Assembly: GCA_016791475.1 (NCBI GenBank) | Contig: JAEUWI010000026.1 | Coordinates: forward strand, 1 to 64,000 | Length of the DNA stretch: 64,000 bases | From: Candidatus Hydrogenedentota bacterium | GTDB taxonomy: Bacteria > Hydrogenedentota > Hydrogenedentia > Hydrogenedentales > JAEUWI01 | Direction of reading: 5' to 3' | In this document: positions 25,777 through 35,452 of the stretch, piece by piece | How positions within the stretch are numbered: position 1 is the first letter of the stretch | Layout of the letters: each line of letters opens with the position of its first letter | Made by a program: the position numbers and the translations under genes | Notes under the pieces: generated by a model | What the model was told of the DNA's origin: nothing | Database searches by the model: none | Seen by the model: the letters and a program-made list of their open reading frames with translations, nothing else

Positions 25777-27294
25777 ATGCATTCAGCAATTCGCCTGTAC
25801 GCCGCCATGGCGCTTACAGCCATCGGCCCGGCACTCGCCCAGAACGCCATCGACCTCGGCAACCATCGCGAGCTCTTTATCGACGACTATCTCGCAGGTG
25901 AGATGAAGAACGTCCAGCTTCTGGTCCATTCGCCCGTGCCCGAGGAGATAGCCGTTCAGTGTGACAAACCCTGGGAGGGAAACGGCTGCGGTTATTTCAC
26001 CGTCCTCCACGATAAGCAGGAAGCCATCTACCGCATGTACTACCACGCCTGGCAGATCCCGACGGGCATCGAGCCCGGCGGGCCGCTGACCATCGCCTAT
26101 TTCCAAAGCAAAGACGGCATTGCCTGGGAACGGCCCAACCTCGGCCTCGTTGATTTCAACGGCTCGAAAGAAAACAACATTATTTTGGACAAGATGGGGG
26201 ACGGCAAGCCCTGTCACGACTTTTCGCCCTTTATTGACGAGAACCCTGCCGCCGCCCCCGAGGCCCGCTACAAGGCCACAGGGGCCGGGTCCGCCACGGA
26301 CAAAGGCGTCTGGGCCTATCAGTCACCGGACGGGATTCACTGGTCACCCATGGCCGACGGCCCCGTCTTTGACAAGGGGGCCTTCGACTCGCAGAATATC
26401 TCCTTCTGGTCGGTCCGGGAGCAGCAGTATGTCCTGTACTATCGTATCTTTTCCGATGGCGGCTACAAGGGGACGCGTCTGGTCAATCGCGCCGTGTCGA
26501 AGGACTACCTTCACTGGACCGACGAAGGAACCATCAGGTTCCCCGAAGGCGAGGGTCCGAACCCGAAGGCCCAGTTTTATGTAAGCCAGCTAAAGCCCTA
26601 CGAACGCGCACCCCACCTCTACATCGGATTTCCAGCGCGTTACGTGGACAACGGATTGACCCCATCCACGTCGCTGCTGCCCGAATGGGACCTCCGGGAA
26701 AAACGGATGACGGTTTCACCCCGCTACGGCACAGCAGCGACGGATTCCGTGTTCATAACGAGCCGGGACGGCACAAACTTCCGGCAGAGCAACGATGTGT
26801 TCCTGAGGCCGGGGCTCCGGACACGTCACAACTGGTGCTACGGCGACAATTACATCGCCTGGCACGTGGTGGAAACCGAGTCTGTTCGCGATGACTCGCC
26901 CCGCGAGCTTTCGCTTTACGCTACGGAGTCCTACTTCACCGGGCGCGACTCCCGTTTGCGCCGCTATTCCCTGCGCATCGACGGCTTCGCATCCATCCAC
27001 GCCAAGTTGCAGGAAGGCGAATTCACCACCAAACCGATCACCTTCACGGGCAAGGAGCTTTCCCTCAACGCGGCCACAAGCGCCGCCGGGATGGTGAAGG
27101 TGGAGCTTCGCAATCCCGATGGAACGCCAATTCCCGGCTTCACCCTGGAGGAATGCGATCTGATCTATGGCGATTCCCTGGACCGGCGCGTAAGCTGGAA
27201 GGGGAACAAGAGCGTTGAGGCGCTCATCGGCAAGCCCGTCCTCGTTCGGATGGTTATGCGCGAGGCCGATGTCTACTCGATGATTTTCGAGTAA
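25777..27294 (+). CDS. Secreted five-bladed propeller glycosidase-like protein
   Basis: 505 aa with signal peptide MHSAIRLYAAMALTAIGPALA and GAGAGGA upstream. The mature protein begins IDLGNHRELFIDDYLAGEMK and shows propeller blades such as IYRMYYHAW, IAYFQSKDGIAWERPNLG, WAYQSPDGIHWSP and YYRIFSDGGY. This resembles glycoside-hydrolase-like propellers (GH32/43/68 superfamily) common in polysaccharide-degrading Planctomycetes and relatives. The active-site acidic residues were not assigned. It likely belongs to the same transcription unit as the two preceding genes. Confidence 0.78.
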   Translation: MHSAIRLYAAMALTAIGPALAQNAIDLGNHRELFIDDYLAGEMKNVQLLVHSPVPEEIAVQCDKPWEGNGCGYFTVLHDKQEAIYRMYYHAWQIPTGIEPGGPLTIAYFQSKDGIAWERPNLGLVDFNGSKENNIILDKMGDGKPCHDFSPFIDENPAAAPEARYKATGAGSATDKGVWAYQSPDGIHWSPMADGPVFDKGAFDSQNISFWSVREQQYVLYYRIFSDGGYKGTRLVNRAVSKDYLHWTDEGTIRFPEGEGPNPKAQFYVSQLKPYERAPHLYIGFPARYVDNGLTPSTSLLPEWDLREKRMTVSPRYGTAATDSVFITSRDGTNFRQSNDVFLRPGLRTRHNWCYGDNYIAWHVVETESVRDDSPRELSLYATESYFTGRDSRLRRYSLRIDGFASIHAKLQEGEFTTKPITFTGKELSLNAATSAAGMVKVELRNPDGTPIPGFTLEECDLIYGDSLDRRVSWKGNKSVEALIGKPVLVRMVMREADVYSMIFE

Positions 27295-27513
27295 ATGCCG
27301 TTTCATCCCGTTATTGAGTACATTCTTGAGGATCGTTCCGAATTTTACCGGTCTGTCCGTTGCTGCCGACAACCGATTCTCAACTATAAACTCAGGTAGA
27401 ATGCTGGAACTGTTTGTAAATGGTGGCCACTATCGCAAATGAGTTGACCATGTGTCTGTACGATAAGGCCGTGACGTTGAGTTCAGAAGTCTACCAATCC
27501 GCGTAGCGGATGA

Positions 27514-27675
27514 CAGTCAGTAGCCTGGGGCGTCAGCCCCAGGAACAATCGCAATCTCGTGTTGAATCCGCGAAGCGGATGATAGAGTAGAGTCACCTCA
27601 CTCTGCCATCCGCTTCGCGGATTCGATACTCGGATATGCTGCAATCCTGGGGCTGAAGCCCCAGGCTACTGACTG
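27514..27675. repeat. 162-bp nested inverted-repeat element B
   Basis: Outer arms at 27514-27543 and 27646-27675 are inverted copies over 30 nt with one mismatch, each containing a smaller hairpin (CCTGGGG...CCCCAGG). Inner arms at 27564-27581 and 27607-27624 are perfect 18-nt inverted copies (GAATCCGCGAAGCGGATG). A further related word precedes the element at 27496-27513. It occupies the middle of the 515-nt gap 27295-27809; the rest of the gap holds no gene. Confidence 0.9.
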
Positions 27676-27809
27676 CCGCTCCTCCGGAGCTGGAAATTTT
27701 TGCTCACCCAACGTCTATCTCATTATGACTTGCGGCTGCTGATGTTCAAAGTACAAAGTGCGCTGCAACCGGATTAAGCTAAACACCGCTTCCTACAAGG
27801 TGGAGAACC

Positions 27810-28256
27810 ATGAAGAAATTTCTGCTCGGATTTATCGTATGTGCGGTGGCCTTCAAGTCTTTTGACACCCTCGCGCTCTATTCAAACAAAGACGTGACCG
27901 CCACGCCCCTGCTGAAGACCACGAGCACGTGGAACGGCGCCGCCATCGCCTATCCCTCGGGCACCCCCGAAGTGAGCGCGATGATCGTGGAAATCGCCGC
28001 AGGCGGGGAGACCGGCTGGCATCTCCACACCGCCCCATCGGTGGCCATCATTCTCGAAGGCGAAATTGTCGTCGAACTGAAGGACGGAACATCGAAGTAC
28101 TTCAAGAAGGGCGATGCCCTGGCCGAGGTGGTGAACACCCTGCACAACGGCAGGAACAAAGGCACCGTACCAGCGAAGCTGGCGGTGTTCTACGCCGGCG
28201 TCTCCGGACTTGGCCTTACGGTCTCTGAGGAGCCGGCGGCGAAACCGGCGCTCTGA
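27810..28256 (+). CDS. Exported cupin-domain protein
   Basis: 148 aa; GGTGGAG upstream. The N-terminus (MKKFLLGFIVCAVAFKSFDTLA) is a signal peptide or anchor. The cupin barrel follows: motif 1 EIAAGGETGWHLHTAPSVAIILEGE, with metal-binding His residues, and motif 2 FKKGDALAEVVNTLHNGRN. Metal-dependent isomerase, oxygenase or binding roles are all possible. It converges with the next minus-strand gene, 2 nt apart. Confidence 0.85.
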   Translation: MKKFLLGFIVCAVAFKSFDTLALYSNKDVTATPLLKTTSTWNGAAIAYPSGTPEVSAMIVEIAAGGETGWHLHTAPSVAIILEGEIVVELKDGTSKYFKKGDALAEVVNTLHNGRNKGTVPAKLAVFYAGVSGLGLTVSEEPAAKPAL

Positions 28257-28258
28257 TC

Positions 28259-29584
28259 TCAACCGCCGAATGCGAGGCGGTACAGCAGTATCGTCGCGCG
28301 AATGCGTTCGGCCGGGTCATTGCGCTGGGGGATGTAGTCCGAGGCAAACCACACGGACCCCGGTGTGTCGATACTTCCCTGAAGCGGATTGGGCACAAAG
28401 GTGTGGGCCGTGCCGGCGTATCCCCGAAGCGTCGGACTTGTGGCGGGTAACGGCGTCACCGTGTGGGCTCCGCCATTCAGCAGGTCGCCCTCGATGAGGT
28501 CGTAGGTGCCCATCGAAGGATTGTGCAGAAAAGCCGAGCGCCCCGGCGCCAGGGGAATCCACTTGCCGTAGTTGATGCGGCCCTCAGGCACGGGAATCGA
28601 ATGCCGCTGGGTCAACGCATGGGTGGCTGGGGCATACGTCCAGAACTCATGCCGGCAGTCCGCCTTGTCCTTCGGGTACTTGTTGTAATACAGCGTCAGT
28701 TCATCCCAGTTTTCTGCGGCGACAGGCCGCAGGTCCAGGCACCAGTAGTTCCCGTCGCTCGTCGCGGGCAGGTCCTCGGTATGGGTCACCTTGCCATCCT
28801 CATCCAACTGGATCAGGCGCGTGAGGCTGCGGTCGGGATTGTCCCACAGTTGCCCCACGAGCACCGTGCCGTTGTCTGTGAGGGCAATCTGGGGATAGAA
28901 GAAGCCCATCGCCTCAGCGTATTTCACAGGTTTCCTGAAGACGAAGTCCGGCCCCTGCTTGTCCGCGAAGAAGATTACCGGCGTATTGAAGGGCACGCTG
29001 CCGTCGGGGCTGATCGCCAGGATGGTGATGGCCGCGCGCTTTCCGTCACGGGACACGCCCGCATTCATCCGCAGGTGAAAGTCCTTGTAGGGCGTGTCGC
29101 GGGGAATGAGTTCCGAACGATCCACGAGCGTGGTGATATCCTCCGGGGTCGCGCTGCGGTAATAGCGGATCTCGCCGGGATGAAAATTCTCTACCCCGAT
29201 GTCGTGACTCATTCCGACAAAGATGTGGATGTAGCCGTCGTCCGAGCGAAGCATGAGGGGCTGGGTCATGCTCTTAACATTCGGCTCCGTGAAGGGAATC
29301 AGCGTAGCGGCGGGGGAGAGCATTGCGCCGGACTTCGGGTGCTGGCCGATGACGCTGCCCCAGGTCTTGCCGTCCGGGTTATAGGTCGTTGCCGACCAGA
29401 ATAGGGCCGATTTTCCCTCAATCAGATAGGAGAAGGTATGGCCGCCCCATTGCTGGTCCACATTCGCATGGACCACGATGGGGCCTTCAACTACGTGGAG
29501 CGACGAAGGCTCCGCGGCGGAGCAAAGTGGAGGGACTGCGAGGCAGAATAAGAGGTTGCCCAGAAATGTCAAGAGCTTTGTCAT
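28259..29584 (-). CDS. Secreted BNR-like beta-propeller protein
   Basis: 441 aa from the ATG at 29584, which gives the signal peptide MTKLLTFLGNLLFCLAVPPL and site CSAAEPS. The mature protein has propeller-like blades: HTFSYLIEGKSALFWSATTY, MTQPLMLRSDDGYIHIFVGM, HLRMNAGVSRDGKRAAI and FFYPQIALTDNGTVLVGQLW. These resemble BNR/sialidase-like repeats, but no Asp-box is perfect and no catalytic residues are assigned. It may bind or cleave carbohydrates outside the cell. Confidence 0.72.
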   Translation of the reverse strand: MTKLLTFLGNLLFCLAVPPLCSAAEPSSLHVVEGPIVVHANVDQQWGGHTFSYLIEGKSALFWSATTYNPDGKTWGSVIGQHPKSGAMLSPAATLIPFTEPNVKSMTQPLMLRSDDGYIHIFVGMSHDIGVENFHPGEIRYYRSATPEDITTLVDRSELIPRDTPYKDFHLRMNAGVSRDGKRAAITILAISPDGSVPFNTPVIFFADKQGPDFVFRKPVKYAEAMGFFYPQIALTDNGTVLVGQLWDNPDRSLTRLIQLDEDGKVTHTEDLPATSDGNYWCLDLRPVAAENWDELTLYYNKYPKDKADCRHEFWTYAPATHALTQRHSIPVPEGRINYGKWIPLAPGRSAFLHNPSMGTYDLIEGDLLNGGAHTVTPLPATSPTLRGYAGTAHTFVPNPLQGSIDTPGSVWFASDYIPQRNDPAERIRATILLYRLAFGG

Positions 29585-29681
29585 TTTAGCGGAATCTCCC
29601 GGGGCGTGGCGCTCCAATTTCTGTGTATATACACTGGCAGGCTCAGCGTGCGCATTATTCAGACGCGTGGGGCGTTACGGA

Positions 29682-30569
29682 CTATTTAACAGTCTGCTGG
29701 ATCCGTTTCTCCTGCCGGTACATTTCCGTCGTCCAGAGAGAGTCGCTCCAGAAATCCTGCACGAGGTAAGCGCCAACGTCTCCATTGACAGCCCAGTGGT
29801 AGTGGCGCACGGGCCTATTTCGGTCATCAAGACCGATGCGAACGCAACGCCCGGAAATCATGTTGTTCTGGGAGGTGTGATAGTAGTATTCCACATTCGA
29901 CTTGTGGGCTTCGGGTATCGAAACAGACAGGAGCGCGTTCACCGTAGCAATAAAGCGATTGGCGGCTGCAGCGAGTGAAGGTTCCACCTCCCATTGGTAC
30001 CTGTAGCGTACGCTTCGAGCCATCATGCACATGGGCTCGGCGTACAGCACAACGGATTCGCGAAGGGCGGCGATGCAAACCGCGTCGCGGCCGCGACAGG
30101 CGAGGCCTACAAGCGAGCAATCGTCTCGGGCCTCGGCTTCTCTTGCAGCGGCCTCGGTCAACGCGCTGAGGGCCCAGGCATTTGGCGGCAGCGACCGAAG
30201 GGCAAAGTACAAGGCGTCGCGGGAAGGGGGCAGCAAATAGGATGGGTCGCCGGGGATGCCGAAGAGCGGTGATTGAGTCACCTCGCGCAGGCGCTGAAAC
30301 TCGACCAAATCCTTGACGCGGTGTCGCTCCGTATCGGGAACGTCCTGCAGTGCCCGGACAAGTTGAAAGTAGCGGGTGAGCTCAGGGCTTTCGCCGTAAT
30401 AGCCTTCAACAGGCCCATCGTGGGGGTGAATTTCGAGACGTCCGGCGACCTTCTCGGCGGCTGCGAGAAGCTTCTCCGCCTCGAATACCTTCATGGCCTC
30501 GCGATACGCGTAATCCAGCCCGAGGAGTAGTTCGCGATTACCGACCTTGCGTTCCACGATGACGTCCAT
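29682..30569 (-). CDS. Hypothetical cytoplasmic protein
   Basis: 295 aa from the ATG at 30569 (GGAG 6 nt upstream). There is no signal peptide or membrane helix. The N-terminal half is helical with many charged residues (REAMKVFEAEKLLAAAEKVA); the middle is Ala-rich (ALSALTEAAAREAEARDD); the C-terminal part is rich in Tyr, Trp and His (SNVEYYYHTSQNNM, RPVRHYHWAVNGDVGAYL). I recognise no family. It lies just upstream, in transcription order, of a propeller gene and downstream of ispF, but the spacing does not prove an operon. Confidence 0.65.
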   Translation of the reverse strand: MDVIVERKVGNRELLLGLDYAYREAMKVFEAEKLLAAAEKVAGRLEIHPHDGPVEGYYGESPELTRYFQLVRALQDVPDTERHRVKDLVEFQRLREVTQSPLFGIPGDPSYLLPPSRDALYFALRSLPPNAWALSALTEAAAREAEARDDCSLVGLACRGRDAVCIAALRESVVLYAEPMCMMARSVRYRYQWEVEPSLAAAANRFIATVNALLSVSIPEAHKSNVEYYYHTSQNNMISGRCVRIGLDDRNRPVRHYHWAVNGDVGAYLVQDFWSDSLWTTEMYRQEKRIQQTVK

Positions 30570-30613
30570 AGAAAGCTCCAAGGGCTGCCGTGGGGGCGGA
30601 CAGCTTATGAAAT

Positions 30614-31096
30614 TCAGAAATTGATTTTACTTTCGATCAGCACCGCGGCATGCACGCTGATGGCTTCCTCGCGCCCTTCTGGGCCTACGTGTTCATTGGT
30701 CTTGGCCTTAACGGAAATCTGGTCCAACCTCAGATCCAGCGTCTCCGCAAGGCGCGCGCGTATTGCGTCAAGATGGGGGTTGAGCTTCGGCTGCTGGGCA
30801 ATGATCGTGCTGTCAATATTCACCACGATCCAGCCCGCCTGGTATAAGAGAGCAGCCGACTCCTCCAGCAGCACCAGGCTGTCCGCCCCTTTGTATTTCG
30901 GGTCCGTATCGGGGAAATGCTGCCCAATATTCCCCAGGGCCGCCGCGCCGAGCAGCGCATCGATGATGGCGTGGGTAAGCACGTCCGCATCCGAGTGCCC
31001 CACGAGTCCCTTGTGGTGGGGGACGGTAACGCCACCCAGGATCAGGGGATAGCCTTCTTCAAGTCGATGCAGGTCGTAGCCCTGGCCTATGCGCAT
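30614..31096 (-). CDS. ispF: 2-C-methyl-D-erythritol 2,4-cyclodiphosphate synthase
   Basis: 160 aa, the standard IspF length. It cyclises CDP-methylerythritol phosphate in the MEP isoprenoid pathway. Zinc ligands lie in [11 protein letters not shown] (Asp and His) and [18 protein letters not shown]; the C-terminal [17 protein letters not shown] matches the nucleotide-binding segment. It overlaps ispD by 10 nt, in the order PIN-TRAM protein, ispD, ispF seen also in Bacillus. dxs of the same pathway is at 60.2-62.1 kb. Confidence 0.96.
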   Translation of the reverse strand: MRIGQGYDLHRLEEGYPLILGGVTVPHHKGLVGHSDADVLTHAIIDALLGAAALGNIGQHFPDTDPKYKGADSLVLLEESAALLYQAGWIVVNIDSTIIAQQPKLNPHLDAIRARLAETLDLRLDQISVKAKTNEHVGPEGREEAISVHAAVLIESKINF

Positions 31097-31776
31097 TCCA
31101 TGCCCTTTTCAATGAGAGCCTCGGCAATCTGGAGGTCCGTGGGGGTGGTCAGTTTAAAATTCAGCGGCGAGCCGTGAATCAGTTTGACGGCGTGGCCGCA
31201 ACGCCTCACAAGCGTCGCATCGTCCGTAACTTCCATGTTCTCGGTCACGGCCCTTTCATGGGCCGAGCGGATGATTTCGGTTCGGAATACCTGCGGCGTC
31301 TGGCAGGCCCAGAGCTGTCGGCGATCGGGGGTCTCTTTCAGGTAGCCCTCGCCATCTTCGATCAGGATGGTGTCGATGGAAGGAATCGCCACCGTCGCGG
31401 CGCCCATCGCCAGGGCCGCGTCAATCGCCGCGTGAATAGCCTCGGGGGTGATAAAGAGCCGTGCGGCGTCATGAATGACGCAGATCTCGGTATCGGGGTC
31501 CAGCGCGGCGATACCGAGGCGCACCGAGTCCTGACGCGCCTCGCCGCCATCTACCAGTCGGATTTCAGGATAGTCTTCTTCCAGCACGGAGAGAAAAGCC
31601 TCCCGGTGCGAGGCGGGTATGGCTACAATTGCGTTCCGCGCCAGGCCGAGGGCGTCAAAACGCTGGAGCGTGCGGATCAGCAACGGTACCCCCGAAACTG
31701 GAACCAGGGCCTTGGGCATGGATTTCCCCAGGCGCTGGCCCAGACCGCCCGCAGGAATGACGACCTGGACCTTCAC
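31087..31776 (-). CDS. ispD: 2-C-methyl-D-erythritol 4-phosphate cytidylyltransferase
   Basis: 229 aa. It forms CDP-methylerythritol from CTP and MEP. The nucleotidyltransferase start is [20 protein letters not shown], with the conserved Lys of MPK; later segments [23 protein letters not shown] and [11 protein letters not shown] are diagnostic. The Pro in place of the more common Ala in PAGGLG is acceptable. It overlaps ispF by 10 nt and the PIN-TRAM gene by 4 nt, so the three are one operon. Confidence 0.95.
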   Translation of the reverse strand: MKVQVVIPAGGLGQRLGKSMPKALVPVSGVPLLIRTLQRFDALGLARNAIVAIPASHREAFLSVLEEDYPEIRLVDGGEARQDSVRLGIAALDPDTEICVIHDAARLFITPEAIHAAIDAALAMGAATVAIPSIDTILIEDGEGYLKETPDRRQLWACQTPQVFRTEIIRSAHERAVTENMEVTDDATLVRRCGHAVKLIHGSPLNFKLTTPTDLQIAEALIEKGMECA

Positions 31777-32819
31777 GGTGCGAGGTCGTTATACCGCGTG
31801 AAGATCATGCGACCCGCCGCCGTCTGGAGTACGCTGGTGACCACGACCTGGACCATCTTGCCCATGTGACCGCGCCCGCCATCCACCACGACCATCGTGC
31901 CGTCGTCGAGATAGCCCACGCCCTGGCTGGGCTCTTTGCCTTCCTTGATGATCTTGACTTCCATCTGCTCATCGGGAAGGACCGCCGGCTTCAGCGCATT
32001 CGCGAGATCATTGATGTTGAGCACGGTGACCCCTTCGATCTGGGCCACCTTGTTCAGATTGAAGTCATTGGTGAGGATCTTCGCGGAGTATTTGTGCGCC
32101 AGCCGGACCAGCTTGCTGTCCACGTCCCGGACATCCTGCGGATCGTCGTCGGTGATTTTGACTTCAACCTTTGAGCCGTCCCGCTGAAGTTCCTTCAGAA
32201 TGTCCAGACCACGACGGCCCTTGGCGCGCCGGAGTACGTCGGAGGAGTCCGCGATGTGTTGCAGTTCCAGCAGCACAAAGCGCGGCACCATCAGCGTGCC
32301 CTCGATGAAGCCGCTCTCACAGATATCCGCAATGCGACCATCGATGATGACGCTCGTGTCCACCAATTTAAGCGATATTGCATTCGCTTTTGTGCGCTCC
32401 ACGGCGGAAAGGAGGGACTGGAGGCTGGAGGCCCGGGTCAACCCCAGGTAAATACCCACGTAGCCAAAAATTAACACGAAGGTAACCGTGATGAAAATAC
32501 TGAAGGTCGGATTGGCCTGGGGAACCCAGAAGAGCAGCCAGTTCGCACAGGCATAGCCGAAGACCATGGCGATGATAATGGCCACCATCGCGGGCGCAAG
32601 CTTCTCGTACATGTCCTGGGTGATAAGGCGGAGCAACAACAGCACAAGAAATCCGACGCCGCCGCCCGCCAGACCGCCGAAGATGAACCACGGCAGGGCG
32701 CTGCCCAGCATCTTGCCCGCGTTGGCGACTTCATAGGCCTCGCGGGCATAGGTCGCCCAAATCAGCCCCATAATCAGGCAGGCGAGTACGAAAATGTACC
32801 TGATGATCTTTTCGGACAT
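31773..32819 (-). CDS. PIN-TRAM domain membrane protein (YacL-like)
   Basis: 348 aa. Four membrane helices occupy residues 1-135. A PIN nuclease domain follows with acidic residues in [31 protein letters not shown] and LTNDFNLNK, then a C-terminal TRAM segment ([20 protein letters not shown]). This is the YacL architecture, a membrane-tethered putative RNase, and its position before ispD-ispF is conserved in distant bacteria. It is the first gene of the operon; upstream 32820-32939 is a 120-nt promoter region. Confidence 0.93.
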   Translation of the reverse strand: MSEKIIRYIFVLACLIMGLIWATYAREAYEVANAGKMLGSALPWFIFGGLAGGGVGFLVLLLLRLITQDMYEKLAPAMVAIIIAMVFGYACANWLLFWVPQANPTFSIFITVTFVLIFGYVGIYLGLTRASSLQSLLSAVERTKANAISLKLVDTSVIIDGRIADICESGFIEGTLMVPRFVLLELQHIADSSDVLRRAKGRRGLDILKELQRDGSKVEVKITDDDPQDVRDVDSKLVRLAHKYSAKILTNDFNLNKVAQIEGVTVLNINDLANALKPAVLPDEQMEVKIIKEGKEPSQGVGYLDDGTMVVVDGGRGHMGKMVQVVVTSVLQTAAGRMIFTRYNDLAP

Positions 32820-32939
32820 GCTCTAACTCCGTTCGCAATCGATTCGCACTATGCATCCCCAGTGACCCTGAACCGCCATGTCCCGGTAATTGATTGACAA
32901 CATAGTATCATATGCCCCGAGGATTTACTAGAATTCAGT

Positions 32940-33773
32940 TTATTTTTGCGCGTCAATTTCGCCGAGAATCGCCGTAACCAGCCGGGTGATTTTCGGCTCC
33001 ACGGCATTCGCTGTGGCGATTATTTTCTCAATATTCACCGGCTCCAGCGCGTCGGGAAAACACTCATCCGTGATGGCCGAAAAGCCCAGCACCCGAAGAC
33101 CGGCATGGACCGCTACAATGACCTCTGGAACCGTGCTCATGCCCACGGCGTCCGCGCCGATAAGCCGCATGAAGCGGTACTCCGCCCGCGTTTCCAGGCA
33201 GGGGCCACTACAGGCCAGATAAACGCCCCGCTGGGTCTTAATGCCCAATTCGAGCGCTTTGGTTTCCGCCAGTTCGAGCAGAGCGTTTGAATACGGCTCG
33301 CACATGTCCGGGAAACGCGGCCCCAGCGTATCGTCATTCGGTCCGATGAGGGGGTTGTCGCCCAGAAAGTTGATGTGATCCGCGATGAGCATGAGGTCGC
33401 CCGTCCGAAACTGGGGATTCAGGCCACCCGCGGCGTTGGACACGATCAGGGTGTGGATTCCCAGTTCCCGGGCCACGCGAATGGGGAAGGTGACTTCCTG
33501 CAGGGTGTAGCCCTCGTAGAAGTGGAATCGTCCCGACAAGGCCACCACCGGCACACCCGCCAGCATCCCCATCACCAGTTCGCCCGCATGGGTGTCCACC
33601 GTGGAGGTGGGAAAGTGGGGGATGGACTCATAGGGTATCCGGTGGGCCTGCTCGACCTGATCGGCCAGGCTGCCCAGGCCCGTGCCGAGCACGATGCCCA
33701 CCCGGGGCTGGTTTGGCGCGACGGAACGAACGTAGGCGGCGGCTTCCCTGACTTTTTCACCCAGTTGGATCAT
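32940..33773 (-). CDS. Purine nucleoside phosphorylase (class II trimeric type)
   Basis: 277 aa, the size of trimeric PNPs. It cleaves inosine, guanosine and deoxy forms with phosphate to free base and ribose-1-phosphate. Signatures: VGIVLGTGLGSLADQV (phosphate loop), HFPTSTVDTHAG, LSGRFHFYEGY, SNAAGGLNPQF, CSGPCLETRAEYRFMR and AVGMSTVPEVIVAVHAGL. The Glu and Asn of the base pocket (ETRAEY; AITDE in place of the usual TN) suggest some deviation in substrate range. It complements the de novo purine genes at 40.8-49.6 kb. Confidence 0.93.
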   Translation of the reverse strand: MIQLGEKVREAAAYVRSVAPNQPRVGIVLGTGLGSLADQVEQAHRIPYESIPHFPTSTVDTHAGELVMGMLAGVPVVALSGRFHFYEGYTLQEVTFPIRVARELGIHTLIVSNAAGGLNPQFRTGDLMLIADHINFLGDNPLIGPNDDTLGPRFPDMCEPYSNALLELAETKALELGIKTQRGVYLACSGPCLETRAEYRFMRLIGADAVGMSTVPEVIVAVHAGLRVLGFSAITDECFPDALEPVNIEKIIATANAVEPKITRLVTAILGEIDAQK

Positions 33774-33866
33774 ACCTTCTCATACTCCATCAAAGCGTTG
33801 GTTATCGGTACCTTGCCAAGGTCATGAAATGGGTGGGCACGCCGGTTGAGATTCATGGAGATGTCC

Positions 33867-34169
33867 TCAAGGCACACCGCGCCCAAGGGCTTTATTTGCA
33901 TGCGCAACGGTGATGTCCTGCACGAGTAGAGACTTGTCCCGCCCATGTTCACCGCCCTTGATCAGGATCTGCTGCCGACGCACGTGGAGAATGTCGGCCA
34001 GAAATCGGACGAGGCTGTCGTTGGCCGCGCCCTCAACCGGGGGAGCCGTCAGCGCAATCCGGAGCCGGCCACCCTGTTCGCCCAGGATGGCGTTTCGCGA
34101 CGATTTGGGTTGGACCTTAACGCGAAGCAACACGCCATCGGCACGGGCTTCCACGGGGCCAGCCTCCAC
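33867..34169 (-). CDS. DUF167 / YggU family protein
   Basis: 100 aa if started at the GTG at 34169, just past the accA stop, with GGGAG 6 nt upstream; a GTG at 34184 would overlap accA by 14 nt and lacks an SD. The family core is clear: LLRVKVQPKSSRNAILGEQGGRLRIALTA is followed by PPVEGAANDSLVRFLADIL and the ILIKGGEHGRDKSLLV end. Function is unknown across the family. Translational coupling to accA is likely. Confidence 0.85.
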   Translation of the reverse strand: MEAGPVEARADGVLLRVKVQPKSSRNAILGEQGGRLRIALTAPPVEGAANDSLVRFLADILHVRRQQILIKGGEHGRDKSLLVQDITVAHANKALGRGVP

Positions 34170-34170
34170 G

Positions 34171-35232
34171 CTACTCTCCCGCACTCACGGCTTCGGCGGG
34201 CACCTCGGGGAGGAGCTGCACCGCCTCGGTGGCCGGGGCAACCGCCGGCTTGACGGGTTCCACATGCTCCAGCCACTGGCCCAGTTGCTGGAATCGCGCC
34301 TGACGCCGGTCCAGGGTCCATGCGCCCTGATCCACGTCCCGCAGAAACGCTTCGATTTCCCCGGTGACCGAAGCGGCCGCGCCATCCAGATCGCGATGGG
34401 CCCCGCCATTAGGTTCCTTGAGAATACTGTCGACAACGCCGAGGGATTTCAGGTCCGAAGCGGAGACGCGCAGGGCCGAGGCCGCAAGCTCCTTCTTCTC
34501 CACATCGCGCCAGAGGATTTCCGCGCAGCGCTCCGGCGGACAGATGACATATACCGCATTTTCAAACATGGCAATCCGGTCGCCCACCGCAATGGCAAGG
34601 GCGCCGCCGCTGCCGCCTTCGCTCAGGATTATCGAAAGGATCGGTGTGTTGATCCGGAAGGCTTCCAGCAGATTGAAGGCGATGGCAAAGCCCTGACCGT
34701 GCTGCTCGGCGTCGATGCCGGGATGGGCCGCAGGCGTGTCCACAAAGGTGACCACCGGGTATCCCAAACGCTCGGCCATGCGGTAAATGCGCAGCGCCTT
34801 GCGGTAGCCTTCGGGGTGGGCCATGCCGAAATTGCACTTGACCTTCTCGTCGGTATCCACGCCCTTCTGCTGGCCGGCCACGAAAACAGTCCGTCCCTGA
34901 AAGCGGGCGATACCACAGACCATCGCCGGGTCATCGCCCAGAGCCTTGTCTCCGTGAAGCTCCACGAAATCTTCAAAGACACGCTCCACAAAAGAGCGCA
35001 TCCGGGGTCGCTGGGGATGCCGGGCAAGCTGCACCCGTTCCCAGGGGGAAATGTTGGCAAATATCGCGTTGCGCTGCGACTCGCGCTGGACCTTCAGCGC
35101 CTCTCGGGCTTCCTCGGTCTCGGCCTTGGCGATCTGCTCCTCAATATCGAAAAGGGGTTGTTCGAAGGGGAGGATAACCTCGGTGGATTTCTTAGCTCGT
35201 TTTATCTGCACGTTAGTGGTGATCCCATGCAA
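34171..35232 (-). CDS. accA: Acetyl-CoA carboxylase carboxyltransferase subunit alpha
   Basis: 353 aa. AccA pairs with AccD to move the carboxyl group from biotin to acetyl-CoA, the first step of fatty-acid synthesis. Hallmarks: LPFEQPLFDIEEQIAKAE near the start, RHPQRPRM, FVELHGDKALGDDPAMVCG, KVKCNFGMAHPEGYRKA, FVDTPAAHPGIDAEQHGQ and SEGGSGGALAIAVGD. No ATG opens this frame: the start must be the TTG at 35232, which follows an in-frame stop, or the GTG at 35211; both lack a strong SD. accD is not in the window. Confidence 0.93.
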   Translation of the reverse strand: MHGITTNVQIKRAKKSTEVILPFEQPLFDIEEQIAKAETEEAREALKVQRESQRNAIFANISPWERVQLARHPQRPRMRSFVERVFEDFVELHGDKALGDDPAMVCGIARFQGRTVFVAGQQKGVDTDEKVKCNFGMAHPEGYRKALRIYRMAERLGYPVVTFVDTPAAHPGIDAEQHGQGFAIAFNLLEAFRINTPILSIILSEGGSGGALAIAVGDRIAMFENAVYVICPPERCAEILWRDVEKKELAASALRVSASDLKSLGVVDSILKEPNGGAHRDLDGAAASVTGEIEAFLRDVDQGAWTLDRRQARFQQLGQWLEHVEPVKPAVAPATEAVQLLPEVPAEAVSAGE

Positions 35233-35394
35233 TCATAAAGCCCTGCGCATCGAGTTCCTGCGCGCGACGGGCCCTGCCTCTACTCTAACTCCGTATACCC
35301 GGGAGTGCTCGCGGGAAAAACACCGCCATTGTATCACGCGCCAACCCGCAATGCAGCATGCGAAGCGTCCGAAAAGTCCGGAGCGTCTAAAGGC

Positions 35395-35426
35395 AAAACC
35401 TCGGACGGGGGCGTTCCCATCCGAGG
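35395..35426 (-). terminator. Probable terminator of the 45-aa Cys/His protein gene
   Basis: On the minus strand CCTCGGA pairs with TCCGAGG around a 14-nt loop and is followed by TTTTG. It lies 27 nt after the stop codon of the small gene at 35453-35590 and before accA. Confidence 0.7.
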
Positions 35427-35452
35427 TTCAAAGGGCGGACTGATGTGTCGAC

